DNA of 64,000 nt from Metapseudomonas resinovorans DSM 21078 (GCF_000423545.1 NZ_AUIE01000005.1:124001-188000), one strand, 5' to 3'; shown: positions 8,593 to 18,062, counted from the first letter of the stretch. Made by a program: numbers and translations. Notes: a model not told the origin generated them from the letters alone.

Positions 8593-9041
8593 GGCCAACT
8601 GCCTTTGTTGTTGTTGGAGGTGCGTTGGTCCGGGCTCCCTACGGCCGGCCCGGAACTTCGCTCGCCTCCGTGGCTAGGAAAAACACCGCCCCGGCAAAAC
8701 CCGGCAACGACGGCTACTTGCATTTCAAACTCTAGGGCCGGCATCACATATCGCTTATATCGGTTGGTAACTAGCGCATGGATGCTAGTAACGCCGGGCT
8801 ATTGGGAACCCCCTGCCTTCGTTGGGCGGCCCCGAGGCCAGACACATCCCTTTCACCTTGGCCAGCAACTGGCCATCAACTGACCGTTCGTCTGAGCGCA
8901 GCGGTCAATGGGGCTGAGCACTTCCGTCATTGAGCCCATGGCCTATAGCGATAAGGTAGCCACAACCTGCCGGAGCACCGGCGGCCGACGGAAAGAACAA
9001 CAGGTACCTAAGGTGCCGCCAAGCTGCCTCAAGAGGACGCC
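8593..9041. other. Long non-coding region upstream of the thiolase gene
   Basis: No convincing gene was found in 449 bases. Two dyads may be operators: TGGCCAG-CAA-CTGGCCA at 8859-8875 and TGACCG...CGGTCA at 8881-8907. A weaker one (CTAGC...GCTAG) is at 8771-8788 in a locally AT-rich patch. The promoter and 5' leader of the fatty-acid oxidation genes must lie here. I saw no clear PsrA-type box. Confidence 0.45.
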
Positions 9042-10247
9042 ATGACCGAAGCATTCATTTTCGACGCGGTGCGCACGCCCCGCGGCAAGGGCAAGAAGGA
9101 CGGCGCTCTGCACAGCGTCAAGCCGGTCAACCTGATCGCCGGGCTGCTGCGCGCCCTGGCCGAGCGCAATGACCTGGATACCAGCCAGGTCGACGATATC
9201 GTCCTTGGCTGCGTGACCCCGGTGGGCGACCAGGGTGCCGATATCGCCAAGACCGCCGCGCTGGTCGCCGACTGGGACGAGACGGTTTCCGGCCAGCAGA
9301 TCAACCGTTTCTGCGCGTCCGGCCTGGAGGCGGTGAACCTGGCCGCGATGAAGGTGCGTTCCGGCTTCGAGGATCTGGTGGTCGCTGGCGGCGTGGAGTC
9401 CATGTCCCGCGTGCCAATGGGCTCCGACGGCGGCGCCTGGGCGATGGACCCGGAAACCAATCTTCACACCAGCTTCGTGCCCCAGGGCATCGGTGCCGAC
9501 CTGATCGCCACCCTGGAAGGCTTTAGCCGCACGGATGTCGACGCCTTCGCCCTGCGTTCCCAGCAGAAGGCCGCGCGCGCCCGTACCACCGGTGCGTTCA
9601 AGAAATCCCTGGTGCCGGTCACGGACCAGAACGGCATCGTCCTGCTCGACCATGACGAGTTCATTCGCGCTGATTCCACGCTGGAAGGCCTGGGTGCGCT
9701 CAAGCCCAGCTTCGAGATGATGGGGCAGATGGGCTTCGACGCCACCGCCCTGCGCAAGTACAGCCAGGTCGAGCGCATCGAGCACGTGCACACGCCGGGC
9801 AACAGCTCCGGCATCGTCGATGGTGCCGCCGCCATGCTCATCGGCTCCGCCGCCAAGGGCAAGGAACTGGGCCTGAAACCCCGCGCACGCATCGTCGCCA
9901 CGGCGGTCACCAGCACCGACCCGACCATCATGCTCACCGGCCCCGCGCCGGCCACCCGCAAGGCCCTGGCCAAGGCCGGCCTGAACGTGGCCGACATCGA
10001 TCTGTTCGAAGTCAATGAAGCCTTCGCCTCGGTGGTGATGAAGTTCATGAAGGACATGGGCGTTCCGGAGGAGAAGGTCAACGTCAACGGCGGCTCCATC
10101 GCCATGGGCCACCCGCTGGGCGCCACCGGCTGCGCCATCCTCGGCACCCTGCTGGACGAGCTGGAAGCGCGCAACCTGCGCTACGGCCTGGCCACCCTCT
10201 GCGTTGGTGGCGGCATGGGTATAGCCACGATCATCGAGCGAATCTGA
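9042..10247 (+). CDS. Acetyl-CoA C-acyltransferase (thiolase, FadA-type)
   Basis: The 401-residue thiolase cleaves 3-ketoacyl-CoA with CoA to give acetyl-CoA and a shortened acyl-CoA (or condenses acetyl-CoA in reverse). The acyl-accepting Cys91 lies in [12 protein letters not shown], the general-base His in [14 protein letters not shown] near residue 357, and the second cysteine is Cys387 (TLCVGGGMG). Length and motifs are complete. The next gene encodes the matching multifunctional beta-oxidation enzyme, so the two form the trifunctional-type complex, in fadA-fadB order instead of the usual fadB-fadA. A GAGGA element precedes the ATG. Confidence 0.93.
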   Translation: MTEAFIFDAVRTPRGKGKKDGALHSVKPVNLIAGLLRALAERNDLDTSQVDDIVLGCVTPVGDQGADIAKTAALVADWDETVSGQQINRFCASGLEAVNLAAMKVRSGFEDLVVAGGVESMSRVPMGSDGGAWAMDPETNLHTSFVPQGIGADLIATLEGFSRTDVDAFALRSQQKAARARTTGAFKKSLVPVTDQNGIVLLDHDEFIRADSTLEGLGALKPSFEMMGQMGFDATALRKYSQVERIEHVHTPGNSSGIVDGAAAMLIGSAAKGKELGLKPRARIVATAVTSTDPTIMLTGPAPATRKALAKAGLNVADIDLFEVNEAFASVVMKFMKDMGVPEEKVNVNGGSIAMGHPLGATGCAILGTLLDELEARNLRYGLATLCVGGGMGIATIIERI

Positions 10248-10254
10248 TCCGTCT

Positions 10255-10322
10255 GTAGGAGCGAGCTCTGCTCGCCAATGGTGCCCCTGTGAGGGGTGTT
10301 TGTGAGCGGAGCTTGCTCCTAC
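10255..10322. repeat. REP-type palindrome between the two beta-oxidation genes
   Basis: An imperfect inverted repeat (GTAGGAGCGAGCTCTGCTCGC and a matching GAGCGGAGCTTGCTCCTAC arm) fills most of the 100-base gap between the thiolase and the multifunctional enzyme. It looks like a Pseudomonas REP unit. Placed inside an operon it could change the relative amounts of the two messages by pausing or mRNA protection. Confidence 0.75.
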
Positions 10323-10347
10323 GGCGACTGCGAATGGGACATAAGAA

Positions 10348-12492
10348 ATGACTGACGCCATCCGTTACGAAAAAGGCCAGGACAATATCGTCGTCCTGAC
10401 CATGGACATGCCCGGCCAGAGCGCCAACACCATGAACGCGGTGTACCGCGAAGCCATGGGCAAGATGGTCGAGCGCCTGGAGACCGAGAAGGACAGCATC
10501 GCCGGGGTGATCATCACCTCGGGCAAGAAGACCTTCTTCGCCGGCGGCGACCTCAATGAGTTGATCAAGGTCACCAAGGCGGACGCCAACGCCTTCTACC
10601 AGATGGTGCTGGGCATCAAGGGCCAACTGCGCCGCCTGGAAACCCTCGGCAAGCCGGTGGTGGCCGCCATCAACGGCGCGGCCCTGGGTGGCGGCTGGGA
10701 AATCTGCCTGGCCTGCCATCACCGCATAGCCCTCAACGACAACGCTGTGCAGCTCGGCCTGCCGGAAGTGACCCTCGGCCTGCTGCCCGGTGGCGGCGGC
10801 GTGGTGCGCATGGTGCGTTTGCTGGGCATCGAAAAAGCGCTGCCGTACCTGGCCGAAGGCCGCAAGGTGCGTCCGGAACAGGCCCTCAAGGCCGGCCTGA
10901 TCCACGACCTGGCGCAAACCCCGGACGAGATGCTGGCCAAGGCCCGCGCCTGGATCGCCGCCAATCCCAAGTCAGCACAACCCTGGGATACCGCCGGCTA
11001 CAAGATTCCCGGTGGCACCCCGTCCAGCCCCAACGTGGCGCAGATGCTCGCCATCGCTCCATCGGTGCTGCGCGACAAGACCAAGGGCTGCTTCCCCGCG
11101 CCGGAGAAGATCATGTGCGCGGCCGTCGAAGGTGCGCAGGTGGACTTCGACACCGCGCAGCTGATCGAGGCGCGCTACTTCACCGAGCTGACCACCGGCC
11201 AGGTGGCGAAGAACATGATCGGTACCTTCTGGTTCCAGCTGAACGAGATCAACGCCGGCAGCTCGCGGCCCAAGGGGCCGGCGCCTTATGTGACGAAGAA
11301 GGTGGGCGTGCTTGGCGCCGGCATGATGGGGGCGGGCATTGCCTATGTTTCCGCCGTCGCCGGCATCGAGGTGGTACTGAAGGATGTGTCGGTGGAGGCT
11401 GCGGAGAAGGGCAAGGCCTATTCCCAGGGCCTGCTCGACCAACTGGTGAACCGTGGCCATATGGCGGCCGAGAAGCGCGACGCCATCCTCGCCCGCATCA
11501 AGCCGACCGACAGCGACGCTGACTTTGACGGCTGCGATCTGATCATCGAAGCCGTGTTCGAGAATCGCGAGCTGAAGGCCAAGGTCACCGCCGCCGCCGA
11601 AGCTGCTGCACTGCCGGATGCAGTGATCGCCTCCAATACGTCGACCTTGCCGATCACCGGTCTGGCGCAGGCGGTGGCCAAGCCCGAGAAGTTCATCGGC
11701 CTGCATTTCTTCAGCCCGGTGGACCGCATGCCGCTGGTGGAGATCATCCGTGGCGAGAAGACTTCGGACGAAACCCTGGCCCGTGGCTTCGACTACGTCC
11801 TGCAGATCAAGAAGACTCCCATCGTGGTCAACGACAGCCGCGGTTTCTTCACCTCCCGCGTGTTCGGCACCTTCACCAATGAAGGCATAGCCATGCTGGG
11901 CGAGGGTGTTTCCGCTGCGATGATCGAGAACGAAACCCGCAAGGCCGGCATGCCGGTTGGACCGCTGGCGATTTCCGATGAAGTCTCCATGAGCCTGATG
12001 ACTCACATCCGCAACCAGACCGCTGAAGACCTCAAGGCCGAAGGGAAGGTGATGCCGACGCATCCGGCCTTCGCTGTGATCGACCTGATGGTCAACGAGT
12101 ACAAGCGGCCGGGCAAGGCGGCCGGTGGCGGCTTCTACGACTACCCGGCTGGCGGTCGGAAGCATCTGTGGCCAGAACTGAAGACGCGCTTCGAGAAGGC
12201 CGACAAGCAGATCCCGCAAGAGGACGTGCGTGATCGCATCCTCTTCATCCAGGCCATCGAAAGCGTGCGGTGCGTGGAGGAGGGCGTGCTGCTCTCGACC
12301 GCCGACGCCAACATTGGCTCCATCTTCGGCATCGGCTTCGCGGCCTGGACCGGCGGCGTTCTGCAGTTCATCAACCAGTACGGCCTGCAGGATTTCGTCG
12401 CCCGTGCCCGCTACCTGGCCGAGCAGTATGGCGAGCGATTCGAACCGCCAGCGCTGCTGTTGGACAAGGCGGCCAAGGGCGAGCCGTTCTAG
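10348..12492 (+). CDS. 3-hydroxyacyl-CoA dehydrogenase / enoyl-CoA hydratase (FadB/FadJ-type)
   Basis: The 714-residue enzyme hydrates 2-enoyl-CoA and oxidises the 3-hydroxyacyl-CoA with NAD. The N-terminal crotonase domain (about 1-190) has the oxyanion-hole elements FFAGGDLNEL and INGAALGGGWEICLACH. The NAD-binding domain starts near residue 319 with GVLGAGMMGAGIAY. The 3HCDH C-terminal domains contain FFSPVDRMPLVEI and the conserved NDSRGFFTSR. It is full length for the family. It works with the thiolase upstream, from which it is separated by a REP element. A strong bidirectional terminator follows. Confidence 0.93.
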   Translation: MTDAIRYEKGQDNIVVLTMDMPGQSANTMNAVYREAMGKMVERLETEKDSIAGVIITSGKKTFFAGGDLNELIKVTKADANAFYQMVLGIKGQLRRLETLGKPVVAAINGAALGGGWEICLACHHRIALNDNAVQLGLPEVTLGLLPGGGGVVRMVRLLGIEKALPYLAEGRKVRPEQALKAGLIHDLAQTPDEMLAKARAWIAANPKSAQPWDTAGYKIPGGTPSSPNVAQMLAIAPSVLRDKTKGCFPAPEKIMCAAVEGAQVDFDTAQLIEARYFTELTTGQVAKNMIGTFWFQLNEINAGSSRPKGPAPYVTKKVGVLGAGMMGAGIAYVSAVAGIEVVLKDVSVEAAEKGKAYSQGLLDQLVNRGHMAAEKRDAILARIKPTDSDADFDGCDLIIEAVFENRELKAKVTAAAEAAALPDAVIASNTSTLPITGLAQAVAKPEKFIGLHFFSPVDRMPLVEIIRGEKTSDETLARGFDYVLQIKKTPIVVNDSRGFFTSRVFGTFTNEGIAMLGEGVSAAMIENETRKAGMPVGPLAISDEVSMSLMTHIRNQTAEDLKAEGKVMPTHPAFAVIDLMVNEYKRPGKAAGGGFYDYPAGGRKHLWPELKTRFEKADKQIPQEDVRDRILFIQAIESVRCVEEGVLLSTADANIGSIFGIGFAAWTGGVLQFINQYGLQDFVARARYLAEQYGERFEPPALLLDKAAKGEPF

Positions 12493-12507
12493 CGTCCCGC
12501 CGCGCAT

Positions 12508-12541
12508 AAAAAAAACCGGCTCGATATGAGCCGGTTTTTTT
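12508..12541. terminator. Bidirectional Rho-independent terminator
   Basis: A stem of ACCGGCTC and GAGCCGGT is flanked by an A run on the left and a T run on the right, so it can end both the beta-oxidation transcript and the opposing glutaredoxin-like gene. Confidence 0.92.
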
Positions 12542-12557
12542 GTGCCAGGAACCTCGT

Positions 12558-12929
12558 TCAGGACTTGGCGAAGCGGCTTTCCAGGTAGCGGATGATGTCG
12601 TTGGACTCGTACATCCAGCGGCTTTCACCGTTCTCGTCGATGCGCAGGCAGGGCACCTTGATCTTGCCGCCGCCGGCCAGCAGGGTCGCGCGGTGGGTTT
12701 CATCATTCTTCGCGTCGCGCAGGGCGATCGGCAGGTTCAGCCGGTGCATGGCGCGCCGGGTCTTCACGCAGAAGGGGCAGGCGTTGAACTGGTAGAGCGC
12801 GAGGTTGGCGGTCTCTTCCGCTACCCGGGCTTGCGCCTCGGGGTTGCGGCGCAGCTTGCGCGGACGGGTGATGAAATCGAGGAAGATGATCAACTGGCCC
12901 AGGCCGACTCGTAACGCCTTGATGAACAC
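12558..12929 (-). CDS. Glutaredoxin/GST N-terminal-domain protein with hydrophobic N-terminus
   Basis: The 123-residue protein has a thioredoxin-fold domain from about residue 43. It carries the redox motif Cys51-Pro-Phe-Cys54, a cis-proline motif (KVPCLRID) and the glutathione-binding YESNDIIRYLE, as in glutaredoxins fused to or derived from GST N-domains. The first 20 residues (MFIKALRVGLGQLIIFLDFI) are hydrophobic and may anchor it to the membrane. It likely reduces disulfides or glutathionylated proteins. It stands alone and is convergent with the beta-oxidation pair. Confidence 0.82.
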   Translation of the reverse strand: MFIKALRVGLGQLIIFLDFITRPRKLRRNPEAQARVAEETANLALYQFNACPFCVKTRRAMHRLNLPIALRDAKNDETHRATLLAGGGKIKVPCLRIDENGESRWMYESNDIIRYLESRFAKS

Positions 12930-13054
12930 TGCTGCGTACCCTTGAGTGAAAAACGGGCCGGCAGTCTACCGGAACTTGGCGGACGTGAACGCCTTTCACG
13001 CCAGATGGTCGCCGCCCCTATCCATTCCAGGGAGAGGGGCGGATCGATGAGCGG

Positions 13055-13987
13055 TCAGCGGGGTAGTGAGATGTCCGGCATCGCATGCGCCGGAATGATC
13101 GCGCCAGGGTGGCCGATCACAGTGGCCGCCAGGCAATGGCCGTTTGCGGCGGCTTCGTGGGCGGAAAGGCCCTGGATGCGGCTGGCCAGGTAGGCGGCGG
13201 CAAAGGCGTCTCCGGCGGCGCAGCTATCGACCACTTTCCCAGGCGCTTGTGCCGGCACGTCTATCTCTCGCTGCGCGGTGGCAATCAGGCAGGGCTGCGC
13301 GCCCTGCTTGATTACAACCTCAGTGCAACCCAGGGCCACGGTGCGCCTTGCCGCTTCTTCAGCGGTGTGCTGGCCATACAGCTGGTGTTCATCATCCAGC
13401 GTCAGCAGGGCGATTTCGGCCATCGCCAGCACGCGCTCATGGGCGGCACGCGCGTCCTGCGCCGACCAAAGGGCGGGGCGGAAGTTGTTGTCGAACCAGA
13501 GCCGACCTCCCTCTGCCACAAAGCCTTCCAGGGCATCGAGCAGCGCCAGGCGGCGGTTGGCGGGTAACAGCGCGAGGCTGATGCCGGACAGGTAGAGGGC
13601 ATCGGTCCGGCCCCGGTCCAGCCAGGCACTGAAGTCGGTTTCCATGGCGAAGTACTGGCGGGCTGCGCTGGTATCGCGCCAGTAGAGAAAGCTGCGCTCG
13701 CCCTGCGGGTCCACGTCCACCAGGTAAAGGCCCGGCAGTGTGCCGGGCAGGCGCGTCACGCGCGCCGTCTCGATGCCTTCGCATTGCCACTGGTGAATCA
13801 GCTCGTCGCTCAGGCGGTCGTCGCCCAGTGCGCTGATGTAGTGGACGCGGGCGCGGCTACCGGCGAGCAGGCGTGCCATGTACAGGGCGGTGTTGAGGGT
13901 GTCGCCGCCGTATCGGCGCTGCAGCGGCTGGCCGCTCAGTTCGACCATGCATTCACCCAGGCAGGCGATGTGAAGGCAGTCGCGCAT
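13055..13987 (-). CDS. PfkB-family sugar kinase, 2-keto-3-deoxygluconate kinase-like
   Basis: Last gene of the six-gene operon. The 310-residue ribokinase-fold protein shows GGDTLNTALYMARLL near 28, the KDG-kinase-like YWRDTSAARQY at 102-112, FDNNFRPALW at 166-174 and the catalytic loop DSCAAGDAF with Asp260. Together these favour 2-dehydro-3-deoxygluconate kinase, which makes KDPG for the Entner-Doudoroff aldolase, over fructokinase. The start MRDCLHIACLGEC (ATG at 13987) lies 4 bases after the ridA stop. The substrate assignment is inference from motifs and from the deaminase and GntP neighbours. Confidence 0.82.
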   Translation of the reverse strand: MRDCLHIACLGECMVELSGQPLQRRYGGDTLNTALYMARLLAGSRARVHYISALGDDRLSDELIHQWQCEGIETARVTRLPGTLPGLYLVDVDPQGERSFLYWRDTSAARQYFAMETDFSAWLDRGRTDALYLSGISLALLPANRRLALLDALEGFVAEGGRLWFDNNFRPALWSAQDARAAHERVLAMAEIALLTLDDEHQLYGQHTAEEAARRTVALGCTEVVIKQGAQPCLIATAQREIDVPAQAPGKVVDSCAAGDAFAAAYLASRIQGLSAHEAAANGHCLAATVIGHPGAIIPAHAMPDISLPR

Positions 13988-13991
13988 GCTG

Positions 13992-14375
13992 TCAGGACTC
14001 CCGGTAGGCGATGCAGTCCACCTCGACCTTGCAGTCGATGACCATGCTCGAAACCACGCAGGCGCGGGCCGGGGGATGGGCGCCGAAGTACTGCTGGAAG
14101 ACCTGGTTGAAGGCGGCGAAATCGCGCGGGTCGTCGAGCCAGACGCCGCAGCGGACCACGTGTTCCGGCCCGTAGCCGGCTTCTTCAAGGATATCCAGGA
14201 CGTTACGGATGCACTGGTGGGCCTGGGTGACGATGCCGCCGTCTACTACCGCCCCGTCGCGCATGGGCGTCTGCCCGGAAACGAACAGCCAGCCGTCGGC
14301 CTGTACCGCTCGCGCGAAGGGCAGTTGCTGGTTGCCGGTGCCCTGGGCGACGCCGTGGCGTTTGAGTGATTTCAT
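13992..14375 (-). CDS. RidA/YjgF-family enamine/imine deaminase
   Basis: The 127-residue RidA-like protein hydrolyses reactive enamine or imine intermediates released by PLP-dependent dehydratases to the keto acid plus ammonia. It has the usual length and keeps VSGQTPMRDG and the C-terminal VVSSMVIDCKVEVDCIAY, though the canonical RidA arginine context is altered. The ATG overlaps the upstream D-aminoacylase stop by 4 bases. Sitting in an operon with a PLP dehydratase-like enzyme, it most likely clears that enzyme's enamine product. Confidence 0.85.
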   Translation of the reverse strand: MKSLKRHGVAQGTGNQQLPFARAVQADGWLFVSGQTPMRDGAVVDGGIVTQAHQCIRNVLDILEEAGYGPEHVVRCGVWLDDPRDFAAFNQVFQQYFGAHPPARACVVSSMVIDCKVEVDCIAYRES

Positions 14376-15847
14376 CGTGTGTTCTCCTTGAGAGTTGTTG
14401 CAGGGATGGACGTGTTGCGAGGCAGGAAGCGACCGGCACGCCGGGGCAGGGCGAGGCCGTCGCGGTACGACAGCACCCCGTTGACCCACACGGCTCGAAT
14501 GCCGGCAGCGGGTTGTTCGGGGTCGTCGAAGCGGGCGGTGTCTTCGATGCGTTGCGGGTCGAACAGCACCAGGTCGGCCCAGTAGCCGGGGGCGAGCAGC
14601 CCGCGCTGGGCCAGGCCGAAGCGGGCTGCGCTGAGGCCCGTCATCTTGTGTACCGCTGTTTCCAGCGGCAGTAGGCCGAGGTCCCGGCTGTAGTGTCCGA
14701 GTACGCGGGGAAAGGCGCCCCACAGGCGTGGATGCGGCCGCGGGTCTTCGGGCAGGCCGTCGGAGCCGACCATGCTCAGCGGGTGGGCGAGGATGCGTTG
14801 GACGTCGGCCTCGCTCATGCAGTGGTAGACCGCGCCAGCCGGTTGCAGGCGCTGGGCCGCGTCGAGCAGTGGGACGCCCCAACGTTCCGCAATGACTGCG
14901 AGGGTGCGTCCCGCCATGTCCGGATGCGGCTGCGACCAGGTGATGAGGATGTCGAAGTCCCCGGTGACCTGCTTGAGGTCGAGGGTCGAAGAACTCGCTG
15001 AATAGGGATAGCAGTCGCAGCCGACCTCCTGGTGTTGGTGGGCGGTTTCCAGGCTGGTGAGTACCTCCTGGCTGCGTCCCCAGTTGCCGGCGCCGGCGCA
15101 TTTGACGTGGGACACCACCAGTGCGCAGCGCGCGTGGCGGGCAGTCGCAAAGGCCTCGTCGAGTGCACCGAGGATGTAGTCGAATTCGTCGCGCAGGTGG
15201 GTGGTGTAGAGCCCACCGTAATCACCCAGCACTTCGGCGAGCTGCATGACTTCAGCGGTGCTTGCGCTCCTTGCCGAGGCGTAGGCCAACCCGCTGCTGA
15301 GGCCCAGGGCACCATGGGCGAGGGCATCCGCCAACTGACTGCGCATGGCCGCGATTTCGTTGGGATGGGCACTGCGGTCGAGGCGGTCCATGTGGTTGCT
15401 GCGCAGTGCGGTATGGCCGACCAGGGCCGCTACGTTGACCGCCGGCACGGCTGTATCGACCGCTGCGCAGTAGTCCGCGAAGGTCGGGTAGACAAAGGCG
15501 GAGGCGGGCCCCAGCAGGTTCATTGGGTCCGGCGGCTCGCCCGCCAGGGACACGGGCGCGGCGCTGATGCCGCAGTTGCCGACGATCACGGTGGTTACGC
15601 CCTGGCTGAGCTTGGGCAGCATCTGCGGTTGGCGGATCACCACGGTGTCGTCGTGGGTGTGTACGTCGATGAAGCCCGGCGCCAGCACCAGCCCGTCGGC
15701 ATCGACGACCTCTGTTGCGGTGGCGTGAGCGGCGTCGCCCAGCAGTGCGATACGACCGCCAGCGATGCCGAGATCGCCGATGAAGCGGGCGTTTCCGCTG
15801 CCGTCGATGACGGTCGCCCGGCGAATCAGCGTTTCGAAGTGGCGCAT
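14372..15847 (-). CDS. D-aminoacylase / N-acyl-D-amino-acid deacylase family amidohydrolase
   Basis: The 491-residue amidohydrolase removes an acyl group from N-acyl-D-amino acids or related N-acetyl amino sugar acids. The metal motif is His63-Thr-His65-Asp66 (GFIDVHTHDD). The D-aminoacylase-specific zinc cysteine is Cys92 in VGNCGIS. Further metal-ligand segments are YTTHLRDE, VSHVKCAG and VGSDGLP. No signal peptide is present, so it acts in the cytoplasm. It follows the RpiR gene by 3 bases and overlaps ridA. In this operon it probably deacetylates the imported substrate before the PLP enzyme acts. Confidence 0.9.
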   Translation of the reverse strand: MRHFETLIRRATVIDGSGNARFIGDLGIAGGRIALLGDAAHATATEVVDADGLVLAPGFIDVHTHDDTVVIRQPQMLPKLSQGVTTVIVGNCGISAAPVSLAGEPPDPMNLLGPASAFVYPTFADYCAAVDTAVPAVNVAALVGHTALRSNHMDRLDRSAHPNEIAAMRSQLADALAHGALGLSSGLAYASARSASTAEVMQLAEVLGDYGGLYTTHLRDEFDYILGALDEAFATARHARCALVVSHVKCAGAGNWGRSQEVLTSLETAHQHQEVGCDCYPYSASSSTLDLKQVTGDFDILITWSQPHPDMAGRTLAVIAERWGVPLLDAAQRLQPAGAVYHCMSEADVQRILAHPLSMVGSDGLPEDPRPHPRLWGAFPRVLGHYSRDLGLLPLETAVHKMTGLSAARFGLAQRGLLAPGYWADLVLFDPQRIEDTARFDDPEQPAAGIRAVWVNGVLSYRDGLALPRRAGRFLPRNTSIPATTLKENTR

Positions 15848-15850
15848 GGT

Positions 15851-16708
15851 TCAGTCTCCCAGGGGCAGTCGGTCTTCGCCGCGGCGATGGTCATCCAGCG
15901 CCAGCTTCACGCGACGCAGTAGTTCCTGGCTGGCGTCGGGGGTGCGCAGGGCGGTTTCGGTTGCCAGCAGGTCGATGGCCAGCAGCATCCCGTAGCGCGC
16001 GGCTGTGGGTTTGTAGATGAAGTCGGTTTCGTCGAGGACGATGGGGATCTGGATATCGGCCAGGTCGGCCAGCGCGCTGCCGGCACGGGTGATGGTCAGC
16101 AGGCGCGCGCCATAGGATTTGGCGAGACGGGCGGTGGTGAGCAGTTCGGGGGTGATGCCGGTGATCGAGAGAATGACCAGCAGGTCCTTGGGACCCAGGG
16201 TGGCGGCCGCGATGCGCATCAGTACGGGATCGTGGTAGGCCGACACTGGGTAGCCCAGCCGTACCAGGCGGTACTGCACTTCGCCGGCAAGCAGTGTCGA
16301 ACATCCGCCCATGCCGAAGGCGAAGATCTTCTGCGCCGAGCAGATGAGGTCCACGGCGGAGCGAAAGTTCCTTTCGTCGAACGCCGCCAGATGCCGATGC
16401 AGGCTCTGTTCTATGTCTTCGACTATCTGGCCGAAGTAGCGTGGCACCCGCACCGGTGCGGCACCAAGGAAGCGGCTGCCGACGGTGCTGGCGCGGGCCA
16501 GCTTGAGGCGCAGTTCCCGCAGGTCCGCGCAGTCCATCAGGCGGGCGAATCGCGACAGCGCCGCCTTGCTTACTCCTGCCTTCGCCGCCAGTTCACCGAT
16601 GGCGGCCGAGGCGGCGAAGCCGACGTCATCCAGGATCGTCTCGGCCACTTTTGCCGAGTTGCCGCGCAACTGGTCACGGCGGCTGCGGATCAGATAGAGG
16701 ATGTCCAT
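15851..16708 (-). CDS. RpiR-family transcriptional regulator (HTH + SIS)
   Basis: The 285-residue regulator has an N-terminal helix-turn-helix of the RpiR type (1-77, containing AKAGVSKAALSRFARL) and a C-terminal sugar isomerase (SIS) domain (about 125-260, beginning IFAFGMGGCSTLLAGEVQYRL) that normally binds a phosphosugar. It lies inside the operon, 1 base after gntP and 3 bases before the D-aminoacylase gene, so it is probably an autoregulated local controller. A 12-bp inverted repeat at the head of the operon is the best candidate operator. The ligand may be KDPG or a related sugar acid phosphate, which is inference. Confidence 0.9.
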   Translation of the reverse strand: MDILYLIRSRRDQLRGNSAKVAETILDDVGFAASAAIGELAAKAGVSKAALSRFARLMDCADLRELRLKLARASTVGSRFLGAAPVRVPRYFGQIVEDIEQSLHRHLAAFDERNFRSAVDLICSAQKIFAFGMGGCSTLLAGEVQYRLVRLGYPVSAYHDPVLMRIAAATLGPKDLLVILSITGITPELLTTARLAKSYGARLLTITRAGSALADLADIQIPIVLDETDFIYKPTAARYGMLLAIDLLATETALRTPDASQELLRRVKLALDDHRRGEDRLPLGD

Positions 16709-16709
16709 G

Positions 16710-18062
16710 TCAGAGCATCCGCGCGAGGCCGAGGGTCAGGATGAAGGCCACCACTGAAACCAGCGTCTCCAGCACCGTCCAGGTCTTCAGCGTCTGCACG
16801 ACGGTCATGTTGAAGTACTCCTTGATCAGCCAGAAACCGCCGTCGTTGACGTGGGAGAGGATCAGCGAGCCGGCTCCTGTCGCCAGAACCAGCAGCTCCG
16901 GATGCGGATAACCGCTGGCCAGGGCAATCGGCGCGACGATGCCTGCCGCGGTGGTCATGGCGACGGTCGCCGAGCCGGTGGCGACGCGCATCAGTGCTGC
17001 CACCAGCCAACCGAGCAGCAGCGGCGAAAGGTCGAAGCGCGCGGAGAGTTCGACGATCTCCCGAGTCACGCCGGTTTCGATGAGGATGCGGTTGAGCCCG
17101 CCGCCGGCGCCGACCAGCAGGGTGATGGCCGCGGTGGGCGCCAGGCATTCGTTGCTGAAGCGCAGGATGGCGTCACGGTTGAAGCCACGCGCCAGGCCCA
17201 GGGTCCAGAAGCTCACCAGGGTCGCGATCAACAGGGCGATCACCGAGTTGCCGATGAAGTGCAGAACGGCATTGAGGGTCGAGCCCGCTGCGCTGAGCTG
17301 GTCAGCCCAGCCACCGAGCAGCATCAGCAGCACCGGCAGCAGGATGGTGCCCAGGGTGATGCCGAAGCCCGGCAAGTTGGCGGGCCGGGATTGGGATTCG
17401 GTGAACTGCTCGGCAATCGGGTTATGCGCCGGCAGGTTGATGCGGGGCGCCACCAGGCGGGCGAAGATCGGTCCGGCGATGGCCGCAGTGGGCACGCCGA
17501 CGAGGATGGCAAAGAGCACGGTGCGACCGACCTGGGCCGAGTATTCGCCCACTGCCAGCATGGCTGCGGGGTGCGGCGGAACCAGACCGTGCACCACCGA
17601 GAGCCCGGCAACCATGGGTAGTCCGGTCATCAGCACCGACGAGCCAATGCGCTTGGCGATGGTGAAGGCGATGGGCACCAGCAGCACGAAGCCCACCTCG
17701 AAGAACAGCGGCAGGCCGCAGAGGAAGGCAATGCAGGCCATGGCCCAGTGGGCGTTGCGCTCGCCGAAGCGGGCAATCAATGTCTGCGCGATACGCTCGG
17801 CGCCACCCGATTCGGCCATCATCTTGCCGAGCATGGTGCCGAGCGCCACGACCAGGGCGATGTGGCCGAGGGTTTTGCCGACGCCCGCCTCGTAGGCGAT
17901 GACGATGTCTTTGGCCGGCATCTGGGCTGCCAGCGCCAGTCCCACCGAGACCAGGGTGATGACGATGAAGGGGTTGAGGCGGTAGCGCGCGATCAGCACC
18001 ACCAGGGCGATGATGGCGAGCGCGGCATAGACCAACAGCGGGCTTCCAGTCGCTGCTTGCAT
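16710..18062 (-). CDS. GntP-family gluconate-type permease
   Basis: The 450-residue integral membrane protein has about 12-14 hydrophobic spans and the GntP-family segments GKMMAESGGAERIAQTLI and HGLVPPHPAAMLAVG. Family members import gluconate and related sugar acids by proton symport. The start MQAATGSPLLVYAALAIIAL (ATG at 18060-18062) is preferred over a longer frame that adds 12 unlikely residues. It is the second gene of the operon, directly before rpiR. A sugar-acid permease beside a D-aminoacylase suggests a substrate that is an amino sugar acid, such as N-acetylglucosaminate. Confidence 0.92.
   Translation of the reverse strand: MQAATGSPLLVYAALAIIALVVLIARYRLNPFIVITLVSVGLALAAQMPAKDIVIAYEAGVGKTLGHIALVVALGTMLGKMMAESGGAERIAQTLIARFGERNAHWAMACIAFLCGLPLFFEVGFVLLVPIAFTIAKRIGSSVLMTGLPMVAGLSVVHGLVPPHPAAMLAVGEYSAQVGRTVLFAILVGVPTAAIAGPIFARLVAPRINLPAHNPIAEQFTESQSRPANLPGFGITLGTILLPVLLMLLGGWADQLSAAGSTLNAVLHFIGNSVIALLIATLVSFWTLGLARGFNRDAILRFSNECLAPTAAITLLVGAGGGLNRILIETGVTREIVELSARFDLSPLLLGWLVAALMRVATGSATVAMTTAAGIVAPIALASGYPHPELLVLATGAGSLILSHVNDGGFWLIKEYFNMTVVQTLKTWTVLETLVSVVAFILTLGLARML

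Noticed and set aside
8943-10361. 472-residue minus-strand open frame
   Set aside because: It is the reverse-strand shadow of the thiolase gene; the plus-strand product has complete thiolase motifs.
10972-12507. 511-residue minus-strand open frame
   Set aside because: Antisense shadow of the FadB-type gene; it is His/Gly/Ala/Val-rich and has no recognisable domain.
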